Positions 10,840-22,284 of a stretch of 64,000 nt of DNA are shown here, piece by piece. Position 1 is the first letter of the stretch; each line of letters begins with the position of its first letter. Below the pieces are notes generated by a model that worked only from the letters and a program-made list of their open reading frames with translations, had not been told where the DNA came from and ran no database searches. Source of the stretch: Leptidea sinapis (Eukaryota; Arthropoda; Insecta; Lepidoptera; Pieridae); NCBI RefSeq assembly GCF_905404315.1, contig NC_066270.1:12480001-12544000 (forward strand), in the 5' to 3' direction. The position numbers were made by a program, and so were the translations under genes.

Positions 10840-11105
10840 CGAAATTTAAAAGAATTGTTAAAAAGCGTTTTTGTGTGGATTTTCTTAATGATACTACAGA
10901 CTGGGAATGAAGCGAACATCCTCAGGCTCTTTAATTATAAATGTTTATTGTACGATATTACATTGTAATCCATAATTTTATAAAAAAGCCTGCGACCGTT
11001 CTTCTCAGTTCTGAGGCAGTCTATTTTGAATGGGTGGTAGTTTTTGACGTTCAATAAGTGATTTTGAATCCTATTTTGAAAAAAAAATATTTGAATTTGA
11101 TTATG
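10840..11105 (+). mobile_element. Family D LINE 3' end
   Basis: Starts in the code for VTKFKRIVKKR, passes a DFLNDTTDWE-like region (AATGATACTACAGACTGGGA), and ends with the 3' UTR: TTCTTCTCAG...GAGG, GGGTGGTAGTTTTTGACGTT, CAATAAGTGATT, ATTTGAATTTGA. Sister 3' ends lie at 13895, 41815-42355, 45338 and 47072 (minus). Dead fragment. Confidence 0.8.
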
Positions 11106-11679
11106 GATGAATTTGTCAAGGCTCTAGACTATTGGATCGTGCAGTTGCTCTCGTACCATGGTGCGCCCGTGCGAAGGATGTTATTTTATTCATTTCTAAG
11201 TCTTTCACAATGATTAGATTGGCTCAAAAACACGGATCTCTTGTAACTCAAGAGTGTTGACCCCAGAGTTAAGCATGATGAGAGTACTGGATGATTAGGT
11301 TTTTAAGTACGTCCAGTTTACACCCTCCTTGCACTTTTTGTAATTCTTTTAGTGTTATTTGAAAATGATAATGAAGAAATACCTGTATTAAATATTAAAT
11401 ATTAACGTTTAGAATTTATACACACAAGTTTAGTTTTCATTTAATTTATTCTCTTAGGTATATTGTCTCTGACGAAAAATTTATTTTATACAATTCATCA
11501 AACACGTTTTCTAAACCTTCAAATACAGTGCTAATAAATGACAAAGCATTCAGTGTTTTCCTCTTATCAAGGAACTGTGGATAAGGTCACAAAATATTTA
11601 TAACATACAAAATTCCTACTGTTATTTCAAAATGAAATAATTTCAAAAATAAAATGCTTTATCCAAGTAATAAAAACGC
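11106..11679. other. Spacer
   Basis: No gene or repeat recognised. Confidence 0.35.
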
Positions 11680-11850
11680 TCAAAACTGCTATCTTTTTTC
11701 AGGAAATGTATGTTAAATAAAAATATCGTATAAGTGAGATGTAACTCGTCTCAATACCTCGAGGCATATTGTACACGGGACTCACAATATTTGTTAAATT
11801 AACATAACTGTGAATATTTTAAATGTTCCTCATTTATATTATTTTTTACA
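11680..11850 (+). repeat. Inverted block P1 (left)
   Basis: Matches the reverse complement of 63600-63775. Shared blocks include CAGGAAATGTATGT, CTCAATACCTCGAGGCATAT, TTGTACACGG and AATATTTTAAATGTTCCTCA. This is the outermost pair of the mirror-ordered set described in the findings. Confidence 0.8.
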
Positions 11851-11914
11851 CTGTTTTAATCACCGCATATTTTGAAGTATTTATTTATCACTTTGTGCCC
11901 TTGTAAGCAATTAT

Positions 11915-12497
11915 TTGCCAGGCAGGCAAGATTTATTTAAAATTATTACTCGAAGAAATTTTCGGAGACAGGAACTGAAGCTACACCATAAACATTGCTA
12001 TGGATATTATCCTTTCATGTATCCAACCAAATTTCTCTTAGGCTATTTATGTTTGAATTCCCTGGAGGTCAGGCAGACTTGCGACCAGCTAAATACTCTG
12101 TCGAATTTTACGAGGAGACGTTGATACTCCAGAACTTCACGAGCAATTGTGTCGTAAACGTGTCCCTAAATACAATAATCTTCGCCCACGAAAAAATAAT
12201 CTTTTCGTGGACCCGCTTCATCGCATCGTTGCCCGAGTCATGGCACCTATACCGCATTAGAATCATTGGCATCTTTCAACGCGCTCTTGGACAAGAATGC
12301 TCAATGGGATCCATTCAATGATGTGTTGACTTCCCTAGTTTCTGAAATATTAAGGTACGCGGAAAACATTGAAATTGTATAATTATTTCAATTATTCTTA
12401 ATTATTCATTTTTTATTAGTATTTTTTTCCTTTTAGTGTTTCGTCTAATTAGTGTAAGTGGCACTGTCGTGCTAATTGGACAATAAATAAATAAATA
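11915..12497 (+). mobile_element. Family H LINE 3' end, frameshifted
   Basis: Reading in successive frames gives HCYGYYPFMYPTKFLLGYL, LNSLEVRQTCDQLNTLSNF, then ELHEQLCRKRVPKYNNLRPR and NNLFVDPLHRIVARVMAP, and finally LASFNALLDKNAQWDPFNDV with a stop near 12381. This is the C-terminal end of a jockey/CR1-like LINE polymerase. The 3' UTR ends in a TAAATAAATAAATAAG tail. At least two frameshifts and one stop. A relative is at 23243-23905 (minus). Confidence 0.85.
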
Positions 12498-13894
12498 AGA
12501 AGCTAAAAAGCTATGAATGCTAATGAATCTATATTATAATATCATTTAAATAAAACACTTTGAGATGATATTTGCTGTAGAGAGATGATACCACCTCTGA
12601 GGCAAAAAATGGCGCTAAACTACACAATGACCTATGACAAATACTATCTTGACTCATTTCATCTGCAGTCCCGTTAAAAACGAGATTTTGTAAGGTCTTG
12701 AAACGTTGGGTCAACTAAAATAATAATAACTTTTACGCAAGAATGTAATGTAAATAAAAATACAAATTCACGCGTTTTAATCCTTTAAAAGTGTTCTATT
12801 TAAAGTGCAACACTCGTGTTAAACATAGAGAATACTATATACCTAGTATGATATCAATTCAAATTGAGGCTATATATCGCCTCAAAGGTGACAGATCACC
12901 AGCAATTATGTAATGATTTAGTATTAATCTGAAAGACGGACGTGAAACAGTTCGTTTATATGATTCTCTTCATTACTATAGTTGCACGTCGTTGACGCCT
13001 GTTTTCAACTTGTGGGCGGTTCTTCGCCTTTGTGAGGATCACCCGTCCGTGATCACCGGACCACAATATAACTTCTGTACAGAATATTCACGAAACCAAT
13101 GCGTTATCAATTAAATATTCACTTTTTTTAATGATTATTAACAACTTCCAACACAAAACTATTATGGCGAACTAAAGCCGTTATATTTTTAGTTTATATC
13201 GATTACTCGAAATATTTATTTTAAATTGCTTTACAATTATTGATGAGAATTATTTTGCGAGTTTCTCAAAATTCCAACATAAGCATTATAATGCATAGTT
13301 ATTTTCCTTCAATCTTTATAATTCGAATAACGAGTGTTGTATGTACACAAAAATTAAATAATATTTAGCTTTAATTAATTACTCATCTTCAGGTATTTAA
13401 TGTTACAAATAAGATAAAATATTCTTCATAACGCAGCAAGGGAGAATCTATAATTCAGTTTGCAGTGTACTGAAAACTATTTTCCCACCCTTCATCTTTT
13501 GAAACTTCACAGCGCTTATTATATTGCATTGGATAGAACTTTCAAACTTAGGACTAGAAACTTAACAAATTCGTTGCTGTATGATAATATAGTGCATGGA
13601 TTTTTAATAATTTCTTAGTATAATAATTTGATAAAAGTTCATTTATATCTTAGATATAGGAAATCGCATTTAGAGTACTATTGGCCAGTTTCGAGCTTCT
13701 CATTTAACTTATTCACTTTGGTGCTTTTAGTTTTTTGGATGGTAACCATGTCGTTCTGAACACACTGCACAACGAAGTTCAATGATCCGAGCTGATACTG
13801 AGATGTAACCTATCACAGAAGTAAGTAATTCTCCATATTATGTGGCCGAGCGAAAAGGTGTGTGATTGTAAAATTGTCTCGTTCTATTAGTTAT
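12498..13894. other. Spacer
   Basis: AT-rich. A less AT-rich stretch near 12985-13075 (GTGGGCGGTTCTTCGCCTTT) looks like part of a dispersed repeat but was not identified. No gene seen. Confidence 0.4.
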
Positions 13895-14185
13895 CGTTTA
13901 TATGGTGAAAGTTACTATAACATAAACTAATTCCTTAATGATACCATATATTGGAAACTGAGCTCACGATATTTAATAAAAGATTTTATTCCGCGAAATT
14001 TTAATATTGTTACGAAATTTTATGAAAAATAAGCAAAAGGCCCGCTAAGTCAAGGGCGCCTCTGCTCCCGCTCTTCTCAAGTCCAAGACATATATTTTCG
14101 AATGGTACTTGTGGGCGTTCAATAAGTTATTTGAAATATTATTTTGATTAAAAAAATAGAAGCAATACATTTGAAAAGATGATAT
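13895..14185 (+). mobile_element. Family D LINE 3' end, diverged
   Basis: Shares with the copy at 42075-42355 the GGTGAAAGTTACTATAACAT region, CTTAATGATACCA, GCCCGCTAAGT, the TTCTTCTCAAG region, GGGCGTTCAATAAGT and an ATTTGAAA end. Decayed and partly rearranged. Confidence 0.7.
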
Positions 14186-14325
14186 ATATTAAATTATAAT
14201 GTTTAGTCACCGCGGTCCATAAAATCTGTGAACATCCATAGAGTAGACAGAGAAACGTTTTGGAGGTGTGCACTTAATTCTATAGCTAAAGAGCTAGAAA
14301 TTTAATAACGTTACTAGTAGTGACA

Positions 14326-14430
14326 TTATATTCGCGACATATAGGTGACTTATAGATTAGCTCGATTATTTACAGAACTATAAAATTGTGTTGACGAGTT
14401 TATCTATAGGTTTTTGATCCTAGCCTACTT
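14326..14430 (+). repeat. 105-bp direct repeat, unit 1
   Basis: From TTATATTCGCGACATATAGG to GATCCTAGCCTACTT. An almost identical unit follows at 14655-14759; I see about two mismatches over 105 bases. Confidence 0.85.
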
Positions 14431-14576
14431 TATTATATATATTATTTTTCATGACTAATTTTTTTATTTTACTACTAAGTTTTAACTGCAAAACCTGTTA
14501 AAAACTTGCATTTTGTAATTTTTAACATAACAAAACTACTATAATATTATACACTGCTGCTTTAAATTATTAACCC

Positions 14577-14657
14577 ATGGGAATAGGTGTTCCACAGGGT
14601 TCTATTCTCGGTCCTTTCTTGTTTCTTATATATATTAACGATCTGTTATATCTGTTA
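14577..14657 (+). pseudogene. LINE reverse transcriptase motif B fragment
   Basis: The plus strand reads GIGVPQGSILGPFLFLIYIN followed by DLLYLLY, the strongly conserved RT block between the two catalytic Asp motifs. No flanking RT sequence is recognisable. It ends where the second 105-bp repeat starts. Confidence 0.8.
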
Positions 14658-14759
14658 TATTCGCGACATATAGGTGACTTATAAATTAGCTCGAATATTT
14701 ACAGAACTATAAAATTGTGTTGACGAGTTTATCTATAGGTTTTTGATCCTAGCCTACTT
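14655..14759 (+). repeat. 105-bp direct repeat, unit 2
   Basis: Second unit of the direct repeat at 14326-14430. Together the units bracket ~225 bp holding the RT fragment. Confidence 0.85.
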
Positions 14760-15608
14760 CGCTCAGTTTTGTAATTTCTATTACGCAATTAAAATGTATA
14801 AGTGCGTGCGTTCGTCAGTCCAGGGATGGAGTATAATGTTCGGTCTGCCAAGGATACCTTGATTTTCGTTATGCGGAGATCACTGAAACAGGATACCGAA
14901 GACTAGGCGTGAGGAATACCTGGATACTGAGGACAAAAAACTTTTCAAATGTATCTGCGATTTCAGTATCTGTTATTATGTTTCTGTTATCAATCTTTAA
15001 TTTTAATTATTAGTAACTAATTATTACTAATAATTAGTTACAAGACTAGACTCTAGAGTTCGATTCAGATATAAAATTAGAATACTAAGCGGGAATTCGG
15101 AATTCTAATTTATATAAAGAAAAAGAATCAACAGCAACATAGGAAGTTTCCTCTTATAGAGTGAGTAAGATGCCCTAGCGGAAAATAAAATATTTCCCAG
15201 CGAGAAGTGTTACAAAGGTTTTCAAGTTTCCACACAAAACTATAATATTTGCAGTAGTTTTGCATCATATTCTATAACAGAAGAGAGCGTTTCTTTGAAA
15301 TACTCGTACGTTGCTCATATTGTACAGTAACTCTCCTAACATACACGAAATGTGTTATGATAATATACTCATTAATAAGTGACGCGATTTAAAAGTCGTA
15401 GTGCGTATTACAATAAATACTACGCATGTATCTTTTCAATAAGCTTAATACGATCACCTTTGAAAAAGCTGTCATGAAGACCTGACCGACCAAAATATTG
15501 AACGCTGCAAATTGAATGTGCTGAGGCAAGTTCTAGACAGAAACCCCCAAGGGAAACGCAAACATAGCCGTCCATAGCAAACCTGGCGGTGAACTGTCAT
15601 GGTCGAAG
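14760..15608. other. Spacer with a small palindrome
   Basis: Bases about 15010-15042 form a hairpin (GTAACTAATTATT and AATAATTAGTTAC). Bases 15215-15258 are the inverse match of 2795-2838. No gene seen. Confidence 0.45.
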
Positions 15609-16190
15609 TTTTTTTTTATAGAAAAGAAGGACAAACGAACGTACGGGTCACCTGGTGTTAAGTGATCTCCGCCGTCCACATTCTCTTGCAACACCAGAGA
15701 AATTACAGGAGCGTTTCCGGCCATTAAAGAAGGTGTACGCGCTTATTTTAAGGGTACCCATGTCGTATCGTCGCGGAAACATCACACAAAGAATCTCATT
15801 CCACAGCTTTGTAGTATGTGGAAGAAAGCTCCTTGAAAACCGTACTGTGGAGGACCGCCACACATCCAGATGGTGGGGATGACATCCTAACTTGTGGCGT
15901 GCGAAGGTGGACTTCGGCGGCAGGAATCATGTTAAACAGCTCTTCGGAACACTCCACGTGATAAATGCGGTAGAGGACACACAATGAAGCGATGTCTCTA
16001 CGCAACGCCAAGTGATCCAGCAGTTCATGGAGCACTGGGTCCCGACAATCGGAGCTGCTCTGCGTTGCACGCAATCAAATGGATCAAGCTGATACTGGGG
16101 TGCACTAGTCCAGAGATGATAAAAATACTCCATATGTGGCCGGACCTGCGCTTTGTACAGTGCTAGAATGTGGGCCGGCGTTATGAAAGC
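15609..16190 (-). mobile_element. Family A LINE, copy A3
   Basis: On the minus strand: PAHILALYKAQVRPHMEYFY, HLWTSAPQYQLDPFDCVQRR, then CVLYRIYHVECSEELFN, then WRSSTVRFSRSFLPHTTKLW and CNFSGVARECGRR, with a T-run (poly(A) on its own strand) at 15609-15618. Frame changes split it into three overlapping frames. It keeps the ~11 residues after HMEY that copy A1 lacks, showing that A1 carries the deletion. Confidence 0.88.
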
Positions 16191-16411
16191 TATCGGAAAT
16201 TTCTCGAGTGAAATCAAGAGAAATTCTCAGGACCGATCACGAAGAAGGTGCACTGTGGATGACCTCTGCCCCAGCTAGGGGCTACAAGAACTTATATAAG
16301 CCATTCGTAATTATTCTCGAAAATTGTCACAAGTTCACAGATATCAATTTTCTGATACATAAAAAACTAACTTGAAATATCATTTTAAAATAGTCGAAAG
16401 ATTATCAAAAT

Positions 16412-16724
16412 ATTTTTTTTTATGAAAATTAGGGACCAGACGAGCAGGACGCTCAGCTGATGGTAATTGATACGCCCAAACCAGTACAATGCAGTGCCGC
16501 TCAGGATTCTTGAAAAACCCAAAAATTCTGAGCAGCACTACAATTGCGCTCGTCACCTTGAGACATAAGATGTTAAGTCTCATTTGCCCCGTAATTTCAC
16601 TAGCTTCGGCGCCCTTCTTACCGAAACACAGCAATGTGTACACATTACTGCTTCACGGCAGAAAAAGGCGCCGTTGTGGTACCCATAATCTAGCCCGCTT
16701 CCTGTGCAAAGGAGCCTCTCACTA
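16412..16724 (-). mobile_element. Short retroposon S, copy 3
   Basis: Full-length copy: the T-run at 16412-16421 is the poly(A) end and the head is at TGCAAAGGAGCCTCTCACTA (to 16724). Contains the conserved inverted repeat AGTGCCGCTCAGGATT / AATTCTGAGCAGCACT near 16493-16542. Confidence 0.9.
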
Positions 16725-17127
16725 GTATTTAAGTGTATTTGGCTTTATTTATTACTAACTCATTGATTTGTAAGATAGGAAACGTTGGGTCGTTAAAAGT
16801 TTGCAAGAACATCTTTAGTCTACAGATAAAGTTAAATATTATTCCCGTTACATCAAGACCCACATCTTTGACCCTCGTCAGGTTATACGAAATGTAATTC
16901 AATCTAGGCCGCCCCATCAATCAGTCAGTTCTCACGCATATATTTCTGTTGATTTGGTAAATGATAAGGGTGTGCTGGTTTTGCAAAGCTATGTGGAACT
17001 ACGAGTCATTGCTGAGGTCTTATTGATTTATCCGTAGACCAAGAATTTAATTTCACTTAATAGATTTTTTTTATAGTGTGTTCAGAAAATAGAATGCTTC
17101 TGAATGACTTGAATGAAAAAAGGAGGA
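16725..17127. other. Spacer
   Basis: No recognised feature. Confidence 0.35.
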
Positions 17128-17345
17128 GGTTCTTAATTCGTCGGTATATTTTTTTTATGTTTGTTACCTCAAAACTTTCGACTGGGTGAACCAAATTTGA
17201 TAATTCTTTTTTTATTTGAAAGCTGGTGCTTCCCGTGTGGTCCCGTTGTAAATTGGTCCAAATCTGACAGTGGCATTCATGAGAAAACCATAAAAGTCTT
17301 AAATTTGCTATACATACGTTTAGCAAAGTGGATGACAAATTTACA
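17128..17345 (+). repeat. Dispersed repeat (GGAGGAGGTTCT type)
   Basis: Contains AGGAGGAGGTTCTTAATTCG, TTTCGACTGGGTGAACC, GAAAGCTGGTGCTTCCCGTG and CATGAGAAAACCAT. A second copy lies at 59358-59590 on the same strand. Common lepidopteran repeat of uncertain class. Confidence 0.7.
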
Positions 17346-17352
17346 ATTTTTT

Positions 17353-17405
17353 TTTATATCGGTGTCCTTCCGCCGCGGCCCGCTCTCGCCTCTCACCTCC
17401 TCACG
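17353..17405 (-). repeat. Short inverted partner of 59886-59940
   Basis: GGTGTCCTTCCGCCGCGGCC and CGCTCTCGCCTCTCACC are the reverse complement, with changes, of the GAGGCGAGAACGCGG...GGACACCGAT stretch at 59886-59940. The associated repeat therefore has rearranged ends in one of the two copies. Confidence 0.5.
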
Positions 17406-17896
17406 ACTCAAGCACATCTCACCTATAATGTATGTAGTTACAAGCCTATCTTGGATGACACCGACTCCAAAAATTACAATAATCGTAACTAGAATTAGAA
17501 TGTATGAAAATATGCGATTATTTTTATAGTTTCTAGTGCATATTATATACATATATTGTTTTGAAATAGTGTTTTTGAAGTCGGTTATTTTTTTGTTATT
17601 TTTTTTTATTTCTTTCTATATTTTTTATATGGCTGCAATTTTTTTATTTAAATATTTTGAATTTTACCTGCCTTTTAACCTATGTGTCCAATACTATAGT
17701 ATTGGTAATAATTATTAACCATTTTGAAAAAATGATATGACGTTCTATGAGTATGGTAGTTAGGTTTATTTATATTATTTAGAAAAACATCAATAAGTGG
17801 AAGTATGTTAGTTGGATATTGAGAAATAGCGATGATAGTGGAGAAAGTTTAGTGTGAAACGAAAAATGAACATAGAAAAAAAATATTATTGAAATC
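17406..17896. other. Spacer
   Basis: Includes AGCCTATCTTGGATGACACC, likely repeat sequence, and AT-rich DNA. No gene seen. Confidence 0.35.
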
Positions 17897-18245
17897 TCTC
17901 AGAGGGCAATATAGAGGGCTATGCTCGAAGTTTCCCCGCGAGGTTGTATCAGAAATGAGGAGATCCGTAGGACTAAAGTCATCGACATAACCCAAATTAT
18001 TGCGAAACTGAAGTGGCAGTGGACAGGGTATAGTTTGACGGACAGATGGCCGGTGATGCAGAAAAGTCCTCGAATAGCGCCGACCTAGTGTTGGTAGGCC
18101 ATCACAAGATGAACTGACGCACGACCATATGGTCAAGATTGCTGGAATACGTTGGATGAGGGCAGCGTAGGACCGACCGTCGTGGAGATATTTGGGGGAG
18201 GCCTTTGTCTCCCAGTTGACATGTTCCGGCTGATGATGATTGTTA
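17897..18245 (+). pseudogene. RTE-like LINE polymerase C-terminus
   Basis: Reads AMLEVSPRGCIRNEEIRR, then IIAKLKWQWTGY, TDRWPVMQKSPRIAPT, VKIAGIRWMRAA and DRPSWRYLGEAFVSQLTC, with two internal stops. This is the standard tail of RTE-like LINE polymerases (AKLKWQWAGHIARR...RWMRAAQDRxxWRxLGEAFVQQW). A TGATGATGATTG tail follows, as expected for RTE 3' ends. Confidence 0.85.
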
Positions 18246-18679
18246 AATTACTCAGAAATGATTACAACGACTATTCTACCCGGAACTCATATGGCAAACG
18301 TCCTTTGCGACGCGACCTCATCACTTCTTCCCACTCTCGTCACCTATTTACCGCGAAGATGTTCTACTTATTCATTTTGTACTTACTTGAGCTTCAGCAT
18401 AGAATTGCTGCTTTGGCGTACCGGCTACTTGAGACTATAAAAATGAAATACAACATCCATGGTTTTAATTATTATTCTCAACAAGCAATAATAAATGCCT
18501 TCATAGGGCTTTTCCATCCAAGTACCCAGAGTTTTACAGCATAGACTTCAAAGAACTCTATAAAAATTTTATTTTTTCTTACATATTTATCAAAAGCTAA
18601 TTGATATATTTTATAGCTCGCAGTGTTAAATTTAAAAATTTGGATCATTACGCTCAAGTATAGCTGTTATTTTTCGATG

Positions 18680-18840
18680 TCGATGCCAAAAACTGTATTA
18701 GAAGAGAGTGGAACGCAGCTTGACTCCGCCTGGTGCAATAAATATTCTCAATATTCCTGACAAACTTTCGTTGTATTCGTTCACTTTATGAATATGACTA
18801 CCGGCTCGGGAGTTTCACCAAGCACCCAGGTGTAAAAACG
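18680..18840 (-). repeat. Inverted block P2 (left)
   Basis: Reverse complement of 58745-58905, sharing GAGTGGAACGCAGCTTG, CTCCGCCTGGTGC, TTCACTTTATGAATATGACT and CGGGAGTTTC. A related block at 6420-6545 shows that the sequence belongs to a dispersed family. Confidence 0.75.
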
Positions 18841-18854
18841 TTCTCATGTGCAAT

Positions 18855-19440
18855 ATAGCCTACTAATATTATAAATGCGAAAGTTTTTGAGTGTTTACAC
18901 ACACAGTGTATGTTTGTTACTTCTTCACGCAAAATATTTTAATGATACTTTACAATAATATAGCTTACACATCAGAATAACATATAGGCTATAATTTATA
19001 AAGATATAGTGTGAATTATCCAAAATATAACGATAGTATCGAGGAGGTAGGAAAAAAATCTGAAATCTACAAGCTATTCATGCGTGCTCAACAAAAAGCC
19101 GTATGAGTTACAAATATACATGCCACTAATATGATATATGCGAAAGATTGTAAGAATGTTTGGACGTTAAAAAGTACTGAATGGACTTTGATGAAGCTTT
19201 ACAATAATATAGTTTACACATCAGAATAACACATTGGCTATAATTTAAGAAATATACAGTATTATAAATGCTAAATTTTGTAATAATGTATATATGTAAG
19301 TTTGTAACCCTTTCACACAAAAACTACTGAATGGGTTTTGATTAAACTTTACGAAATTGTGTAAACGTTACGAAAGTGTCAAGTAAGTAGGAAGAAACCC
19401 GGCCTGATTATTGCATCTGGTATTTAAAGTAGATAAACTT
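18855..19440 (+). repeat. Two tandem copies of a dispersed repeat (ATTATAAATGCGAAAG type)
   Basis: Unit 1 (18855-19100) and unit 2 (about 19110-19300) share ATGCGAAAG, ACTTTACAATAATATAG, CACATCAGAATAACA and GGCTATAATTTA. A third start (ATTATAAATGCTAAATTTTG) follows at 19260. Non-coding; Helitron-type debris lies directly downstream. Confidence 0.65.
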
Positions 19441-19582
19441 TGTTTTTTATGCTACATTATTTAAAAAAAAATATTAGAATAGTTACGACGATGACGATAA
19501 ACAACCGAGCTCGCGATATTATGGTGCGTTCCTGTGGCGGGCGAATGGGACGGACTTGTGAGCGATCGGACGACTGCGGAGT

Positions 19583-19790
19583 TATTAATTTTAAACGCCT
19601 GCAAATCGAATTTAAAGTTGCATTTTCATTGACTATCAACAAATCGCAGGGTCAAACCTTAAAAGAAGTACGCATATATTTGCATGCCATGTTTTTCCCA
19701 CGGCCTGCCCCAAGTGCCTTCACTCACTCTTTGCTCACGCGTTTCTAAATGGAAAAATTTGCATGACAAAATTAAGTAATAATATGTCAA
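19583..19790 (+). pseudogene. Helitron helicase C-terminal fragment
   Basis: Reads INFKRLQIEFKVAFSLTINK, then SQGQTLKEVRIYL. TINKSQGQT is the conserved Pif1-type helicase motif of Helitron Rep/helicase proteins. After a frame shift it continues toward CSRVSKW, fitting the CSRVS block normally found next. The Rep domain and most of the helicase are missing. Confidence 0.85.
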
Positions 19791-19799
19791 AAATTATGG

Positions 19800-20939
19800 C
19801 AATTATATTTTTTTTTCTAAATAAACAGTTTTTGTTTCGTTGCATTTGGGTATCTGTATATCTGAGGAGAGCAGTTACTGCGGACCTTTAGACACATTAT
19901 TCAGTTACGTTTCACCGCTTCATTACACTAAACTAACGCTTCGCCTCTCACACTTAATTATCTGTGTTAGTTGGAACATTGACGTACCGTTAATTATATT
20001 ATAAACAACAAGCTACATGATTCCAATTGATTTGCTGGATGCTAATGTTTAATATTTAATATGTTTAATTATATTATTATACAAACGGTAGAATAAGCTC
20101 TGAGCACGGTACGTTAAAACCCCGCTCTAATCCTTAACAAATAAAATAATATAAAGGAACATTTAAAATAAAAACAGATAAAATATTGGACATACAATCC
20201 GTGTTAAATTTATTTGAGAATATTGGTCCACTGCCACGTTATAATTCATATTAATAAGATGATTCTACAAGATTCCTTTAAAATTGAACCTTGATTTATA
20301 ATAAAGTTTTTAACTGACGTAAGTCACAAAGAGATTATAAGTAGATCAAACATGGTGGATAATTAAGTCGACCATGTCATAAAACGTTTTAATCACTTTA
20401 TCATGCATCGTGCAATGAGCATATAATATAATAAAGTTAACTAACTAACCACATAAAGGTTCACGAAATGGTTTTAGTGGAATTTTATTAGTTTTTATGA
20501 TTAAGTACTGCATTTAAAATGATTTGATGGTCTCTATGCATTTAAACTATATAAGTATCAAACATTAAACAGGTCGACAATGTTTTACTACAGTCTGCTA
20601 ACTTTTGTTCTACTAGTCTGAAACAAACATCAGGACACTGGATTTATTGAATTAGGCGTTACTTTGCGGAAATCCATAATTATACTGGCGGAATTAACAC
20701 TAAAGAGAACTTAAATCATTTGTATATTCATAGTATTTGTTTAAATGGATTTGCGTATTTGTGATTATTTTCATTCCTGTTGTGTATTTGTACACTACAT
20801 CATTATTAGAACAACAATATCCATAAAATTTAAAACAAATTGCATATATTGATATATGTAAGGACGTATATGTGATAAAATGGCATTGGAATAATTTAAC
20901 AAAAGGCTTGTTATATAAAAAATAATAAACATGCTATCA
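19800..20939. other. Spacer
   Basis: AT-rich. The 20740-20940 stretch may be weakly related to the reverse complement of 57600-57760, but this is too AT-rich to call. No gene seen. Confidence 0.35.
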
Positions 20940-21290
20940 AAGGTATTACAGTGAAGCGCTGGATGGATCCCGTATTCAGGTGAAATATTAAATGTATAAG
21001 CGCTGGTTAATTAATAATGTGGCATCAGGAAGAACCGGATGTGACGGAAAAATAGCCAGATCGACGGTTGCTTTAAATTTTATAGAGGGTATAAAGACTG
21101 AAGTAACAGAGGTCTTTAGAGGATCAGATTAGCGATCGATCCTTGCATAATTAATTCGTGCTCTCAAACGAAGCCAGACTTTCTGAAAATAAGGAACAAA
21201 CTAAATTAACCTAGAACTATCTACATGTTTTTCATGCAGTACAGTAAACAGCTTATTAAATAACTTTGTGTCATGATTATTGGTGTTAAC
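20940..21290 (+). repeat. Inverted block P3 (left)
   Basis: Matches the reverse complement of 57215-57575. Shared blocks: CAGTGAAGCGCTGG, GGTTAATTAATAATGTGGCA, GGTATAAAGACTGAAGTAAC, AGAGGTCTTTAGAGGATCAG, CTCTCAAACGAAGCCAGA and CAGTACAGTAAACA. A third, more diverged copy is at 33262-33520 (plus). Confidence 0.88.
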
Positions 21291-21696
21291 TCCTTAAGCG
21301 ATATTCATATAAGGCGCCCAGTATGTGAAAAATATGGAGAGTAAAACCTACTAATCAAATGGGATAGTAACGTTTTTGGTGCGCATCATTTCTCGCGCAC
21401 CTTTCACTGTCTTGTATTTTGAAGCTTTATTATATTATTGAAATTGATTTATTATTATACTTTCATAAAGTTAAGTGAAATTTCTATAAATTATGGAAGA
21501 AAGTGGTGTAAATAATAGTGCCGGAAAATCTGATAAGCACGTGGGTACTAAGTATGTTACAATTCATACATTAATATGACATGTATTGTATGACATGTAT
21601 GTAAAAATGTTGTTTAGTACCTGTTCAAAGACAATCGTTCTTGAGAAGTAAACTCCAATCGTGCGTCGGAGCTGACGAACCATATTTTATATCTTT
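21291..21696. other. Spacer
   Basis: No recognised gene or repeat. Confidence 0.35.
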
Positions 21697-22112
21697 TTTT
21701 ACACGCTTTTTATTAGCTTCACCTGTATGTATGTTTGTTTGTGACTCATTCGGGCGCGATTTTGACCCACTTTAAACGGCCAAATTTCGTTCAAACTTCG
21801 TAGATTTATCGAGGACCGATGATAATACAATAATTTGATAAAATTATTACATTTTCAGTTTGCAAAATAAGTATTTTGTTTATTATATAATCTTCATCTA
21901 TCGTCTATAAGGCAGGAATTGATTGATTTCAACCATTATCTTTAATCAATTTTGCTAATAATACGAATTTGTCGAATACCAAAAAGAATTATTAATTCAA
22001 CATTGCCAATAATAGTTCAAAAAAAAACACGCTTTTAAATAAACCAACCTTATATTTTAAACCTGAAATATTTTATATTTCTCTTTGGTTTTTCTATAAA
22101 AAGCGTGATGTT
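21697..22112 (+). repeat. Dispersed repeat with short inverted ends
   Basis: Begins TTTTACACGCTTTTTATTAG then CTTCACCTGTATGTATG, and ends CTATAAAAAGCGTGATG, so the ends are inverted over about 12 bases (CACGCTTTTTAT / ATAAAAAGCGTG). The 3' part (AAACACGCTTTTAAAT onwards) recurs at 55900-56015. Confidence 0.6.
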
Positions 22113-22144
22113 TTTGTTTCTTTTTAAATACTATTTACTACTTT

Positions 22145-22265
22145 CGTTTTGTACTTGGGTTCCGTCCAAACGTTCTCACCACAGAACAGGTAAATTAAAC
22201 TGTTCTGTGGTTCTCACCAACTGAGCCACCCGTCCGAGTGACGCATTGATTATAAATCTTCGCAT
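22145..22265 (-). mobile_element. tRNA-derived SINE T, copy 1
   Basis: On the minus strand: ATGCGTCACTCGGACGGGTG, then GGCTCAGTTGGTGAGAAC, a good A-box region of a tRNA-like promoter. The TTCTGTGG/CCACAGAA inverted pair near 22181-22215 looks like a small local duplication. The B-box half is lost. Related copies: 44757-44925 and 49551-49680. Confidence 0.6.
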
Positions 22266-22284
22266 GTTTTGTAAGTAGTTCTTC

